Part shown: piece after piece, positions 1 to 8,803 of the stretch
Layout of the letters: every line of letters starts with the position of its first letter
Numbering within the stretch: the first letter of the stretch is position 1
From: Streptomyces sp. NRRL WC-3618
GTDB taxonomy: Bacteria; Actinomycetota; Actinomycetes; Streptomycetales; Streptomycetaceae
DNA: 64,000 nt
NCBI RefSeq assembly: GCF_001280005.1
Contig: NZ_LGDW01000028.1
Coordinates: forward strand, 1 to 64,000
Direction: 5' to 3'
The notes under the pieces: generated by a model
The model's input: the letters and a program-made list of their open reading frames with translations, nothing else
The model's database searches: none
Told to the model about the DNA's origin: nothing
Translations under genes and position numbers: made by a program

Positions 1-1
1 C

Positions 2-1239
2 GAGGCACCCTCCTCGTCCATTGTCCCGGCCAGGAAGGTGCCTCCCACAGGTTTGCTGCAGGCGCTGGCCCGGGTGCCCGATCCCCGGGATCCACGTGGG
101 GTGCGCTACCACCTACCCACGCTCCTGGCGACGGGGTGTGCGTGATGACGGCGGCCGGCCACCACTCCCTGGTCGCGATAGCCGAGTGGGCCCACCGCTG
201 CGATCAGGCGGTACTGGCCCGGCTGGGCTGTCCCTTCGATCCGTTCGCCGGCCGCTTCCGGGCGCCGGGAGAGCGGACCTTGCGGGACGTCTTCGCCCGG
301 GTCGACCCCGGCGCTCTCACAGCGGCCGGATTCGCCCGACTCACCTCTCTCGCACCGTCCGTGGTAGGGCCGCTGGGCCCGGACGGCATTCCGGAGCGCG
401 AGCAGCGCCGCGCCCACCGGACCTCCGCACGCAGCCCGGATCAGCGCCGGCGTCGGCGGGCGTTCGCGGTCGACGGCAAGTGCCTGCGCGGAGCCGTCCG
501 CGCTGATGACAGCCGGGTATTCGTGCTGACCGCTGTCCGTCACGATGACGCGCTGACCACGGCCCTGCATGAGATCGGCACGAAACCAACGAGATACGAG
601 ATCGCCCCGCTGTTGGACACCATCGACGACCAGGACCTCAACGATGCCGTGGTCACGGTCGACGCCCTCCACGCCCAGCGGGCCCATGCCACCTACCTCG
701 TTGAACAGCGCAAGGCCCCCTACCTACTCTCCGTGAAGTCCAACCAGCCTAAACTGTCAAGCCAGTTGAGCCGCCTTGCCTGGAAGCAGGCCCCAGTCAT
801 GGACCGCTGCCGCGACCGGGGCCATGGACGTGAAGAGATCCGCGAACTGCAGGTCGTCACCGTCGACGGCCTCCTGTTCCCGCATGCCCGGCAGGCCATG
901 CGGATCCGTCGCAAGCGACGCCGGATCGACACCCGGAAGTGGTCGACCAAGAGCGTCTACGCGGTCACCGACCTCGAAGCCCACGAAGCCTCCCCGGCCG
1001 AGCTGGCCGCCTGGAGCAGGGGACACTGGATTATCGAAAACAAGATCCACTGGGTCAAGGACGTCACCTTCGCCGAGGACGCCAGCCAGGTCCGCCGCCA
1101 CCGCACACCTGCCGTCATGAGCTCCCTCCGCGACCTCGCCCGGGCAACCCTCCACCGAGCCGGCTGGGCCAACATCGCCAACGGGCGACGCGCTCTCACC
1201 CGCCCGGAGGACGTCCTCACCCTTCACGGCATCCCATGA
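2..1239 (+). pseudogene. ISAs1-family transposase, frameshifted near its N-terminus
   Basis: The long frame from GTG 136 encodes an ISAs1-type (H-repeat associated) DDE transposase. It shows the family's AVDGKCLRG segment, the VTVDALHAQRAHATYL block and the C-terminal HWIIENKIHWVKDVTFAED block. The family's N-terminal stretch (LLQALARVPDPRDPRGVRYH) is present just upstream, at about 56-112, but in another frame that runs into a stop at 143. The two frames join within the G run at 133-136, which points to loss of one base. The reading continues leftwards to the window edge without a clear start, so the 5' end is uncertain. It is probably inactive. Confidence 0.8.
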
Positions 1240-1289
1240 TCAAAAGCGGACGTTCCGGATTCTCCCCGGGGCCTTGGGCTCAGCATGCT

Positions 1290-2085
1290 GTCTATCAGGT
1301 TCGGCTTCTGGTGTCGAAGCGGACCCTCGATCTCGTCGGCGGCCTGATAGGCCAGGAACGCAATCGGCTGAACACCCGTTGGCGGCAAGGTCAGTTCCGG
1401 GCCCCAGGCGGTCATCGTGCTCGCCGTGCTCCGTCACGACCAGCGTCTTGGCGACATGGCCGGCGGCAACGCGGTCTGCGCCTCCACCGTGCGCCGCTGG
1501 GTGATGGAAGTGATCCGGCTGCTGTCCGCCGTGCACCGCGCCTGGACCGCGCGCTGAAGAAGATCGCCCGTGCCGGCGGGGTCGTGGTCCTGATGGACGG
1601 CACCCTCATCCGTACTCGGCGCCGCACCCCGGGAAGGACAACCGGAAGAACTACAGCGGCAAACACAAGTCCCATGGCCTGCTGTTTCTCGCGCCGACCG
1701 ACGAGCAGGGCAACGTGACCTGGATCTCGGCGGCGAAGCCGGGCCGGTCCAGCGAGATCACCACCGCCCGCCACAACAAGATCACCGGACACCTGCGCGA
1801 GGCCGGTCTCGGAGCCCTGGCCGATCTCGGGTTCGTCCGCCTGGACGACGACCCCGACGACCACCCGGTGATCGTCACCGGCCGAAAGGCCACCCGCAAC
1901 CACCAGCTCACTGACGCGGAGAGAGAAGCGAACCGCCTGCTCAACCGCGAACGCGCCGCCGTCGAGCACGGCTTCGCGAACCTGAAATCGTGGCGCTGCC
2001 TCACCAAGGTCCGTATGGACACCCGCCACGGACCACCCTCCTGCGAGCCCTCCTCGTCCTGGCGAACACCGAGGTCCAGCGGTGA
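1290..2085 (+). pseudogene. IS5-type (DDE superfamily) transposase remnant with several frameshifts
   Basis: Pieces of one transposase lie in order but in different frames. They are an N-terminal segment reading LVSKRTLDLVGGLIGQERN, a helix-turn-helix segment, the catalytic VVVLMDGTLIRT segment near 1580-1615, and a long piece from 1715 (TWISAAKPGRSSEITTARHN). The C-terminal LLRALLVLANTEVQR piece ends in TGA at 2083-2085 after one more frameshift near 2030. At least three frame changes make this a dead copy. It lies directly behind the ISAs1 remnant and forms the left border of the catabolic island. Confidence 0.75.
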
Positions 2086-2450
2086 CGGACGATCTCGCCC
2101 CGATGATCACCCCACCCACCAGCACGAACACCCCGACCGTGACACTTCGCATCCGATGGTGCGACGGTCGCGGAACTACCGTCAGCACCTCGGCGAGCAC
2201 ACGCACACCTCGGCCGACGGGCTGCCCGTAACCGGTGGCGTCGATGACCACTTCGCTCACCACGAGTTCGACAACGATCTCGACCTTGCCGCAGGTCGGC
2301 GCAGAGCCTGGAGTTCGTCTGCCGATACGCCTGTGGGGCCGGACGTACGGGAAGGCCCCGGAGAACAGGAAGGCGTCGTTGAACCCCCAGCGCCGGCCGG
2401 TGGCTGTGAGAACCGGCGCGCGTACCTCGCCGATTCCCCCGGGCTGCCAC
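2086..2450. other. Non-coding stretch between IS debris and the island
   Basis: I see no supported gene here. Open frames exist on both strands but lack a ribosome binding site and family resemblance, as expected from GC-rich DNA. It probably holds the decayed right flank of the IS5-type element. Confidence 0.4.
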
Positions 2451-3179
2451 TCAGACGTCGGTGACGCGCAGGCCGGCGTGGGCCTTGTAGCGGCGATTGA
2501 CCGAGATCAGGTTGGCCACCAGAGACTCCACCTGATGGGCGTTGCGCAGTCGTCCGCCGAAGACACCGCGCGCGCCCGGGAGACGGGAGGCCAGTGCCTG
2601 AACGATGTCGGTGGCGGCGCGTTCCTCGCCCAGGACGAGCACGTCGGTGTCGATCTTCTCGATGTGCCGGTCCTCGAGGGTGACGGCGGAGAGATGGTGG
2701 AACGCGGCGGTCACACGGGAGTTCGGGAGCAGGATGGCGGCTTGCTGGGCGGCGCTTCCCTCCTCCGGCCTGAGGGCGTAGGCGCCCTTCTTGTCGAAGC
2801 CGAGCGGGTTGACGCAGTCGATCACGATCTTGCCCGCGAGTTCTTCGCGGAGCGCGGTCAACAGCTCAGCGTGTCCTTCCCAGGGAGTGGCGACGATCAC
2901 CAGGTCGCTTTCCCGCGCGGTGATGATGTTGTCGGCACCGCGTACGCCGTGTCCGATGGCCGTCGCAGTGGACGCGGCCCTCTCGGCGCTGCGCGAGCCG
3001 ATGATGACCTGCTGGCCCGAGCAGGCGAACCGGTAGGCAAGGCCGCGCCCCTGCGGGCCGGTGCCCCCGAGGACGCCTACGACCAGGCCTGAAATGTCGG
3101 GGAGGTCGTAGGGGCCTGGTGCGGTGGATCTGGCCGGGGCTGGGGTCCGGCCGTCGGCGGCTTCGTCGGCGGTGGTCAT
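2451..3179 (-). CDS. npdG: NADPH-dependent F420 reductase
   Basis: The 242-residue product matches the F420-dependent NADP oxidoreductase family, which transfers hydride between NADPH and coenzyme F420. A Rossmann GGTGPQGRGLAYR loop begins near residue 38. A NADP 2'-phosphate-binding GSRSAERA stretch and the family's VIDCVNPLGFDKKGAY and LRNAHQVESLVANLISVNRRYKAHAG blocks follow. The start has a good GGAGGAT ribosome binding site. The N-terminus carries a 30-residue Ala/Pro-rich extension. Two F420-dependent LLM oxidoreductases are encoded in the same island, so this enzyme probably regenerates their F420H2. A terminator-like hairpin (3232-3260) separates it from the upstream gene, which suggests its own promoter. 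Confidence 0.85.
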   Translation of the reverse strand: MTTADEAADGRTPAPARSTAPGPYDLPDISGLVVGVLGGTGPQGRGLAYRFACSGQQVIIGSRSAERAASTATAIGHGVRGADNIITARESDLVIVATPWEGHAELLTALREELAGKIVIDCVNPLGFDKKGAYALRPEEGSAAQQAAILLPNSRVTAAFHHLSAVTLEDRHIEKIDTDVLVLGEERAATDIVQALASRLPGARGVFGGRLRNAHQVESLVANLISVNRRYKAHAGLRVTDV

Positions 3180-3197
3180 GCGATGATCCTCCGGTTG

Positions 3198-3231
3198 CTC
3201 ATTCGGTTCATTCAGTTCATTGGGTTCATTG
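3198..3231. repeat. Four tandem TTCATT-type repeats upstream of the F420 reductase gene
   Basis: The 9-10 bp units TCATTCGGT, TCATTCAGT, TCATTGGGT and TCATTG follow one another in the leader of the F420 reductase gene, about 20-50 bp from its start. They could be a regulator site or simple slippage; nothing else supports a function. Confidence 0.5.
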
Positions 3232-3260
3232 CGTGGGTCCGGCCCGGGACCGGACCCACG
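3232..3260 (-). terminator. Hairpin terminator downstream of LLM oxidoreductase gene
   Basis: A perfect 11-bp stem (CGTGGGTCCGG/CCGGACCCACG) with a 7-base loop lies 79 bp beyond the stop of the leftward LLM oxidoreductase gene and before the F420 reductase gene. Confidence 0.6.
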
Positions 3261-3338
3261 ACGTTGTCCCGCGGCCTCAGGTGGTGTCTGCCGGCAGCCA
3301 GTCGAGCGCAGCGGTCGGTGTGACGGTGTGCGCTCGCC

Positions 3339-4277
3339 TCAGGCGGTCAGCGTCCCCACGCGGCGCATCACCTCGCGGCAGAACTCGCCGACTCCGTCCG
3401 GGTCGTCGGTGAATTGCGAGGGCTTGATGCAGAAGGTCGTGAAGCCCTGTGCCATCTGCTCGGGAATCGGGTCCAGGGCCTGCGCGAGGTCGGCGCACGA
3501 GCTGTCGTCGGGGAAGACGGCGCGGGTGCCGCCAATCATCTCCAGGTCGGCGACGTCGCGTCCTGCGGCGGCCATCGCCTCCTTGAGTGTCTGCATCTCT
3601 TCGGGCTTCACCTTCCCCAGCGGGTTGAAGGCGTGGCCGTACCGGACGATCCTCCGGACCATCGCGTCGTGCATGCCTGCGCCGCCGAAGCACAGCCGAG
3701 GGCCGTCCAGGTGGTGGGCCTTGGGCTCGAAGTAGACGTCCTGGAAGCTGTAGTACTCGCTCTCGTGCGACACCGGAGAGGGGCCCCACAGTTTCGCCCA
3801 GATCTCCAGGTGCTCGTCGAGGAGCTTGCCGCGCCGGGTGAACGGGACGCCGAGTGCCGCATACTCGTCGCGGCTCCAACTGACGTTCGGGAGCACCATC
3901 AGGCGTCCCTCGGAGAGGAGATCGAGGGTGCCGAGCTCGCGAGCGAGGAGCAGGGGGTGCCGCAGGGGGGCGATAACCGCCGACGCGGCCAGGCGCAAGC
4001 GGTCGGTGACAGCGGCGATCGCACTGAGCAGGATGAGCGAGTTGGGCCAAGGGGTGTACGGGTCCTGGTTGCCGGGCAAGGCGTAGTCGCGCGGGTTGCC
4101 CATCACGCCGTTGGCGCCTGCGTCGGGGCCGAGCACGATGTGCTCGCTGATCATGACGGAGTCGAACCCGGCGTCCTCGGCTTCGCGGGCCCAGCGGACC
4201 ACGGTCGGCAGATCCGCCCGACCGCCCGTCATGGTCCAGTTCTCGCTGAGGACGAGCTGCATGCGGGGAATGGTCAT
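3339..4277 (-). CDS. LLM-class F420-dependent oxidoreductase (copy 1)
   Basis: This 312-residue protein belongs to the luciferase-like monooxygenase fold, in the subgroup that usually uses reduced F420. Family landmarks are the LSENWTMTGGRADLPTVVRWAREAEDAG start, SEHIVLGPDAG, the RLRLAASAVIAPLRHPLLLARELGTLDLLSEGRL core and the SWSRDEYAALGVPF active-site loop. It is co-directional with the P450 and the glutamine-synthetase-like gene upstream, with a 111-bp gap that carries a GTTTG-N4-CAAAC palindrome. A close, gap-free paralogue lies at 15265-16212. The encoded NADPH:F420 reductase just downstream supports an F420 cofactor over FMN. The substrate is unknown; oxidation of an amine, aldehyde or aromatic intermediate is inference. 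Confidence 0.85.
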   Translation of the reverse strand: MTIPRMQLVLSENWTMTGGRADLPTVVRWAREAEDAGFDSVMISEHIVLGPDAGANGVMGNPRDYALPGNQDPYTPWPNSLILLSAIAAVTDRLRLAASAVIAPLRHPLLLARELGTLDLLSEGRLMVLPNVSWSRDEYAALGVPFTRRGKLLDEHLEIWAKLWGPSPVSHESEYYSFQDVYFEPKAHHLDGPRLCFGGAGMHDAMVRRIVRYGHAFNPLGKVKPEEMQTLKEAMAAAGRDVADLEMIGGTRAVFPDDSSCADLAQALDPIPEQMAQGFTTFCIKPSQFTDDPDGVGEFCREVMRRVGTLTA

Positions 4278-4302
4278 CGTTGCAATCCTCGAGACGGAGA
4301 TC

Positions 4303-4316
4303 GTTTGACAACAAAC
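4303..4316. promoter_or_regulatory. GTTTG-N4-CAAAC palindrome upstream of LLM oxidoreductase copy 1
   Basis: GTTTGACAACAAAC has perfect 5-bp arms. It lies 26 bp before the ATG of the LLM gene and matches the sites at 7144, 7251 and 16331. It is probably an operator for an internal promoter of the leftward operon. Confidence 0.6.
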
Positions 4317-4388
4317 ATGAGGGGCTGCCCCCAGGACTCCGAGGGCGTGCCCACCTTCGTGAGCCGCCGTGCGGATGGGCCGCCGCGA

Positions 4389-5675
4389 TCAGGCGAGGGT
4401 GACTTCGACGGGTAGTTTCTTGATGCCGTTGACGAAGTTGGAGCGGACGCGCGGGACGTCGCCGACGAGGCGGATGTCGGCGAGGCGGGGGATCAGCTCC
4501 TCGAACATGATGCGGATCTCGGTGCGGGCGAGCAGGTTTCCCAGGCACAGGTGTGGGCTGCCCTTGCCGAAGGTGACGTGGTCGTTGTCGGCGCGGGTGA
4601 CATCCAAGTCGTACGGGTTGGCGAAGGCCGCCTCGTCACGGTTGCCGGAGGCGTACCACATGACGACCTTGTCGCCCTCCTTGATCCGCTTGCCGCCGAG
4701 TTCGACGTCCTGGGTGGCGGTGCGGCGGAAGTGGTAGACGGGGGAGGCCCAGCGCAGGAACTCCTCCACCGCGACGGGAATCAGGGACGGGTCGTCCTTG
4801 AGGCGGGCCAGCTGGTCGGGGTGCTGGAGGAGGGCCAGCATGGAGTGGGTGATGGTGTGGCGGGTGGTCTCGTTGCCGGCCACGACGAGGAGCAGGAAGT
4901 AGTTGTCGAAGTCCTGTGGCGAGAGCGGCACACCGTCCTTCGGGATGGTGTTCACCAGCTTCGACACCAGGTCGGTGCCGTCGCCGCCGCGCCGCTGCCG
5001 GGCCAGCTCACGGCCGTACTCGAAGACCTCCAGCGAGGCGGGTGAGCGGAAGGGCAGGTGCCGGTACTGCTCGCTCTCCGCGCTGTCCAGCAGGACGTCG
5101 GCGTAGTCGGGGTCGGTGTTGCCGATGATGCGGTTGCCCCAGTCGATGAGCTGCTGGTTGTCCTCGGGCGGTACGTCGAGGAGGCGGGCGAGGACGTTGA
5201 TGGGGAAGTCGGCGGAGACTTCCTTGACGAAGTCGAAGGTCCCCTTGGCCAGCGCCGCGTCCAGCGTGGTGGCGGTCAGGCCACGCAGGAAGTCGGTGTA
5301 GCTGTTGATGACGCTCGCGCCGAACTGACGCTGGAGCAGACTGCGCAGCGCGCGGTGGCGGACACCGTCCAGCTCCAGGATGGAGGCGCGGGTCTTGATC
5401 TGGTCATCGTCGACTTCTTCGAGGTTGACGAACTTCGTGGAGGTGAAGGTCTCGGCGTCACGGTCGACGCGGGCGATGTCGGCGTGGCGGGTCACGGCCC
5501 AGAAGCCGGAGTTGGGGGCGTCCTCGGGCTGCCAGTGCACCGGGTCCTGGTGGCGCAGGGTGTGGAACATGCGCCATGGGGTGATGCCGTCGGTGAAGTT
5601 GTCCAGGTCGGCGAGGTTGACGTCTGCCAGTGGCATCGGTTCGTTCACGGCGGCGGTCGGGCTCTCGGTCGTCAT
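4389..5675 (-). CDS. Cytochrome P450, catabolic (CYP125/CYP142-like)
   Basis: The 428-residue soluble P450 has the oxygen-binding I-helix motif AGNETT at 266-271 with the normal acid-threonine pair, ExxR at 305-308 and the haem loop FGKGSPHLCLG with Cys377 as thiolate ligand. By eye it resembles actinobacterial steroid/terpene CYP125 and CYP142 enzymes, notably AGNETTRHTITH and FANPYDLDVTR. It starts 16 bp after the glutamine-synthetase-like stop, with a GGGAG site, so the two are co-transcribed. Electrons probably come from a ferredoxin (7381 or 15020) and the reductase at 7572. Hydroxylation, N-dealkylation or O-demethylation of the island's substrate are all possible. Confidence 0.88.
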   Translation of the reverse strand: MTTESPTAAVNEPMPLADVNLADLDNFTDGITPWRMFHTLRHQDPVHWQPEDAPNSGFWAVTRHADIARVDRDAETFTSTKFVNLEEVDDDQIKTRASILELDGVRHRALRSLLQRQFGASVINSYTDFLRGLTATTLDAALAKGTFDFVKEVSADFPINVLARLLDVPPEDNQQLIDWGNRIIGNTDPDYADVLLDSAESEQYRHLPFRSPASLEVFEYGRELARQRRGGDGTDLVSKLVNTIPKDGVPLSPQDFDNYFLLLVVAGNETTRHTITHSMLALLQHPDQLARLKDDPSLIPVAVEEFLRWASPVYHFRRTATQDVELGGKRIKEGDKVVMWYASGNRDEAAFANPYDLDVTRADNDHVTFGKGSPHLCLGNLLARTEIRIMFEELIPRLADIRLVGDVPRVRSNFVNGIKKLPVEVTLA

Positions 5676-5691
5676 CGCATGGCTCCCAGTG

Positions 5692-7056
5692 TCACAGGTG
5701 GTAGGCGTACTCGGTGAACTCCCAGTCGGTGACGTGCCGTTGGAAGCGTTCGATCTCGTTGCGCTTGTAGGAGAGGAACGAGGCGGTGAAGTCCTTGCCG
5801 AGGATGTCGGTCAGCTCCGTGTCCGCTTCCAGGGCGTCCAGCGCGGCCGGCAGGCTCATGGGCAGCATGGCTGCCTTGGCGGTGTCGTAGCCGTACCCCT
5901 CCAGGGGGGCGGGGGGCTCCTCGCCGGTCAGAACCCCGAGCAGTGCGGCGGCGACCGTGCCCGCGATCAGCAGATACGGGTTGGCGCTGGCGTCACCGAG
6001 GCGCAGTTCGAACCGGGCACCGGAGCCGCGCTCGGGCGGGATACGGATCATGGCGCTGCGGTTGTCCAGGCCCCAGTCGATCAGCCAGGGGGCGAGGGTG
6101 TCCGGGCCGAAACGCCGGTAGGAGTTCACGGTCGGGTTGGCCAGTGCGGCCAGGGCCGGGGCGTGGGCGAGGATGCCGGCGACGGCGTGGCGTGCGGTGG
6201 CGGACAGCCCGTACGCTCCGGCGGGATCGTCGAAGGCGTTACCGGCGCCTTCCTCGTCGGAGCTGTCGCATGACAGGTGGAGGTGGAAACCGGAGCCTCC
6301 GGCGTCGTTGAACGGCTTGGCCATGAAGGTGGCGAGTTTTCCCTCCTTCCGGGCCAGTTCCTTGATCGCGGACTTGAAGCGGAAGGCGCGGTCCGCGGCG
6401 GACCGGGCGTCGGAGTGGGTGAGGTTGATCTCGAACTGGCCGCCGTCGAACTCGTGGTTTCCGCTGGTCACGCCGATGTTCATGTCCCGCAACAGACGCA
6501 GCGTGCGGAGCAGGTGATTGTCGCCGTCGCCGCGCAGACCGGCGGTGTAGGCGACGCCGGTGGCGCCCGAGTAACGCTTCCAGCCGCTCGGGGAGGCCGG
6601 GTCCTCCTCGCAGAGGAAGTACTCGAGTTCGGGGCCGACCACCGGACGCAGGCCGTGTTCGGCACATCGGTCGATGACGGTGCGCAGCAGATCGCGGGGC
6701 GACTCGGGCGCGGGCAGGCCGGTGGCCGGGTCGGTGACGTCGGCGAGGCAGGAGGCGACGCCGGGTTCCCAGGGGAGGGGGACCAGGGTGTCCAGGTCCG
6801 GTCGCACGGTGATGTCGGGCAGGCCGGCGTCGAGACCGCCGGAGACGGGGACCACGTCACCCTGGGGGCTGGTGTGGTACACGGCCCGGCAGAAGGCCAG
6901 GCCGTGGTCGCAGGCCGACGGCAGGTGATCCAGCAGCACGTCGCGCGCTCGGTCGGTGCCGATCAGGTCGGGATAGGTCACGCGCACCACGTCGATGCCG
7001 TCGGCGGCGAGCCGCTGCATGCGCTGACGGAGGCTGGAGGTTGGGTCTGCGCTCAC
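5692..7056 (-). CDS. Glutamine-synthetase-family gamma-glutamyl-amine ligase
   Basis: The 454-residue protein is a type-I-like glutamine synthetase relative, of the PuuA/GlnA4 kind that joins glutamate to amines with ATP. The catalytic fold is intact: GPELEYFL at 141-148, NHEFDGGQFEINLTHSDA near 210, GSGFHLHLS near 270 and NSYRRFGPDTLAP near 330. The GTG start has a GAGGAG site 7 bp upstream. It heads the leftward operon with a P450. A PuuD-like hydrolase, a PuuC-like dehydrogenase and a permease are encoded on the same island, which argues for gamma-glutamylation of an imported amine and not ammonia assimilation. Two palindromes sit in its divergent promoter. Confidence 0.85.
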   Translation of the reverse strand: MSADPTSSLRQRMQRLAADGIDVVRVTYPDLIGTDRARDVLLDHLPSACDHGLAFCRAVYHTSPQGDVVPVSGGLDAGLPDITVRPDLDTLVPLPWEPGVASCLADVTDPATGLPAPESPRDLLRTVIDRCAEHGLRPVVGPELEYFLCEEDPASPSGWKRYSGATGVAYTAGLRGDGDNHLLRTLRLLRDMNIGVTSGNHEFDGGQFEINLTHSDARSAADRAFRFKSAIKELARKEGKLATFMAKPFNDAGGSGFHLHLSCDSSDEEGAGNAFDDPAGAYGLSATARHAVAGILAHAPALAALANPTVNSYRRFGPDTLAPWLIDWGLDNRSAMIRIPPERGSGARFELRLGDASANPYLLIAGTVAAALLGVLTGEEPPAPLEGYGYDTAKAAMLPMSLPAALDALEADTELTDILGKDFTASFLSYKRNEIERFQRHVTDWEFTEYAYHL

Positions 7057-7143
7057 CGATGTCTCCTCGGGCGCTAGGGGTGTGGATGGTGAGGGGAGTC
7101 AGAGGGCCGGTACGGGTGGGGGGCGCGGCGCACGGGGCAGCTT

Positions 7144-7157
7144 GTTTGATGCCAAAC
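7144..7157. promoter_or_regulatory. GTTTG-N4-CAAAC operator over the glutamine-synthetase promoter
   Basis: GTTTGATGCCAAAC has perfect arms and overlaps the predicted -10 and start point of the leftward promoter (7156-7184). Confidence 0.65.
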
Positions 7158-7184
7158 GGTATGAGAGCTTCGGGGGCCCCGCAA
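7156..7184 (-). promoter_or_regulatory. Predicted promoter of the glutamine-synthetase/P450 operon
   Basis: On the minus strand, TTGCGG (7184-7179), 17 bp, then TACCGT (7161-7156) resembles a housekeeping promoter. The -10 hexamer runs straight into the GTTTG palindrome. Confidence 0.45.
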
Positions 7185-7203
7185 GAGGGGGCAGGGAAAA
7201 AAT

Positions 7204-7217
7204 TATCCGCATGGATA
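7204..7217. promoter_or_regulatory. TATCC-N4-GGATA operator in the divergent control region
   Basis: TATCCGCATGGATA has perfect 5-bp arms and lies 4 bp upstream of the -35 box of the ferredoxin operon. The same palindrome occurs at 13679 and 24063 in two other island promoters. Confidence 0.65.
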
Positions 7218-7221
7218 GGTA

Positions 7222-7250
7222 TTGACCAGGGCCGGGTGGCTTCCTATGTT
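7222..7250 (+). promoter_or_regulatory. Predicted promoter of the ferredoxin/meta-cleavage operon
   Basis: TTGACC, a 17-bp spacer and TATGTT form a good housekeeping-type promoter. The GTTTG palindrome begins at the very next base, so the start point would lie inside it. Confidence 0.6.
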
Positions 7251-7264
7251 GTTTGAAGCCAAAT
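7251..7264. promoter_or_regulatory. GTTTG-N4-CAAA(C) operator over the ferredoxin operon start point
   Basis: GTTTGAAGCCAAAT matches the other three sites except for the last base, and directly abuts the -10 box. This mirrors the arrangement at the divergent promoter. Confidence 0.65.
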
Positions 7265-7380
7265 GAGTAAGGGCTCGGTCAGTCGCCGGACCCTTGGCCG
7301 GGGCCCGGCCGACAGTGGTCGGGCCCCTCTTCCTCCCTTGACCCCCCGCTCCGACGCCCTCACTTTCAGGAGGACCGGCC

Positions 7381-7569
7381 ATGAAGGTCGTCGTCGACAT
7401 GAACAAGTGCCAGGACCACGGCCAGTGCGTCTTCGCCGCCCCCGATGTGTTCTCCATGGACGACAGCGGCCACCTGGCCTACGTCCCCGACCCCGACGAC
7501 GCGCTGCGCGAAGAGGTCGAGGAAGCCGCCGACGTGTGTCCGCTCCAGGCCATCCGTATAGAGGACTGA
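7381..7569 (+). CDS. Small ferredoxin, probably [3Fe-4S], partner of a P450 (copy 1)
   Basis: The 62-residue acidic protein has Cys10, Cys16 and Cys53. His13 replaces the second cysteine of a four-cysteine set in CQDHGQC, the usual signature of single-cluster P450 ferredoxins with a [3Fe-4S] (or variant [4Fe-4S]) centre. A strong AGGAGG site precedes the ATG. It is first in the rightward operon, 2 bp ahead of a ferredoxin reductase gene, so it likely carries electrons from that flavoprotein to one or both island P450s. A second copy lies at 15020. Confidence 0.9.
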   Translation: MKVVVDMNKCQDHGQCVFAAPDVFSMDDSGHLAYVPDPDDALREEVEEAADVCPLQAIRIED

Positions 7570-7571
7570 CC

Positions 7572-8801
7572 ATGACTTCGCGGAGTGCACGCATCGTCGT
7601 GGCCGGCGCCTCCATGGCTGGCCTGCGCGCGGCCGAGCAGTTGCGGGCCGCCGGCTGGACCGAAACCATCACGCTCGTCGGTGACGAGCCGCACATGCCC
7701 TATAACCGGCCGCCCCTGTCCAAGGAGGTCCTGGCCGGCAAGGCACCCTTCGAGTCACTCGCCTTCCGTCTTCGGGCGAGTGTGGCCGACGCGGAATGGC
7801 GGCTGGGCACCAAGATCGTCGCCACCAGGCTCGCGGAGAACATCGTCGAGTTCGACGGCGGCGAGGCACTCTCGTACGACGGTCTGGTCGTCGCCACCGG
7901 AATGCGGCCCCGGCGCCTGCGCTGCCCCGGCCCGCTCGCGGGCCGGCACACGGTCCGCACCATCGACGACGCGCAGGGCCTGCGACAGGCCCTGACCAGG
8001 CCCGGAACCCGCGTGGTCGTCGTCGGAGGCGGATTCATCGGCTGCGAGGTCGCCGCCACCGCCCTCGCTCTGGGCGCCCAGGAGGTGACGGTCGTCGACC
8101 CGCTGCCCCTGCCGATGGTCGGCCCCCTCGGCGAGCTCCTCGCCAGGGCCCTGCTGAAGCGTCACGAAGAGCGCGGCGTGCGCTTCGCCCTCGGCACAGG
8201 CGTGACCGGCTTCACCGGCGACGACCACGTCACCGGGGTGGCCCTCGGTGACGGCACCGTCCTTCCCGCCGACGTGGTGGTCGAGTCGGTCGGGTCGGTC
8301 GCCAACACCGAGTGGCTGGACGGCAACGGCCTCGACCTGAGCGACGGCGTGCTCACAGACGAGCACCTGCGCGCCGGCGGACGGCCCGACGTGGTGGCCG
8401 TCGGCGACGTCGCCCGCTTCCCCAACGCCCGCTACGACGGCGTACCGCGACGTGTGGAGCACTGGTGCATCCCCACGGACACCGCCAAGCACGCCGCGAA
8501 GACCCTCGTCGCCCAGCTGGCCGGCACCAGCCACGGCCTGTCCCCGTTCGCGCCGCTGCCCACTTTCTGGAGCGACCAGCACGACTTCCGCCTCCAGTCC
8601 TTCGGCGCACCGGTACTCGGCAAGGAGGACGTACGGGTCCTGGACGGCGACCTCGACGGTGATGTCGTCGTCGGCTACCACACCGGCGACCGGCTGGCCG
8701 GTGTCGTCGCCCTCGGCGGTCCGGCCGCGGTGGCCGCCGCCTCCCGATACCGCGCCGAACTGCTCGAGCAGCCCGCCCTCACCGCCAAAGGACTTCGCTG
8801 A
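7572..8801 (+). CDS. FAD-dependent ferredoxin reductase
   Basis: The 409-residue flavoprotein belongs to the putidaredoxin-reductase/rubredoxin-reductase type. An FAD-binding VVAGASMAGLRAAEQLR begins near residue 9 and the PYNRPPLSKEVL motif lies at 43-54. The NAD(P)-binding VVVGGGFIGCEVA lies at 149-161, and the second FAD contact DVVAVGDVARFPN lies in the C-terminal half. The start is the ATG 2 bp after the ferredoxin stop. It passes NAD(P)H electrons to the neighbouring ferredoxin for P450 catalysis. It is not an amine oxidase of the PuuB/DadA type, so the island has no obvious one. Confidence 0.9.
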   Translation: MTSRSARIVVAGASMAGLRAAEQLRAAGWTETITLVGDEPHMPYNRPPLSKEVLAGKAPFESLAFRLRASVADAEWRLGTKIVATRLAENIVEFDGGEALSYDGLVVATGMRPRRLRCPGPLAGRHTVRTIDDAQGLRQALTRPGTRVVVVGGGFIGCEVAATALALGAQEVTVVDPLPLPMVGPLGELLARALLKRHEERGVRFALGTGVTGFTGDDHVTGVALGDGTVLPADVVVESVGSVANTEWLDGNGLDLSDGVLTDEHLRAGGRPDVVAVGDVARFPNARYDGVPRRVEHWCIPTDTAKHAAKTLVAQLAGTSHGLSPFAPLPTFWSDQHDFRLQSFGAPVLGKEDVRVLDGDLDGDVVVGYHTGDRLAGVVALGGPAAVAAASRYRAELLEQPALTAKGLR

Positions 8802-8803
8802 TC

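Noticed and set aside
7572..8801. FAD protein as a PuuB-type gamma-glutamyl amine oxidase
   Set aside because: It has the two dinucleotide-binding motifs and the neighbouring ferredoxin of a ferredoxin reductase, not the DadA-like fold.
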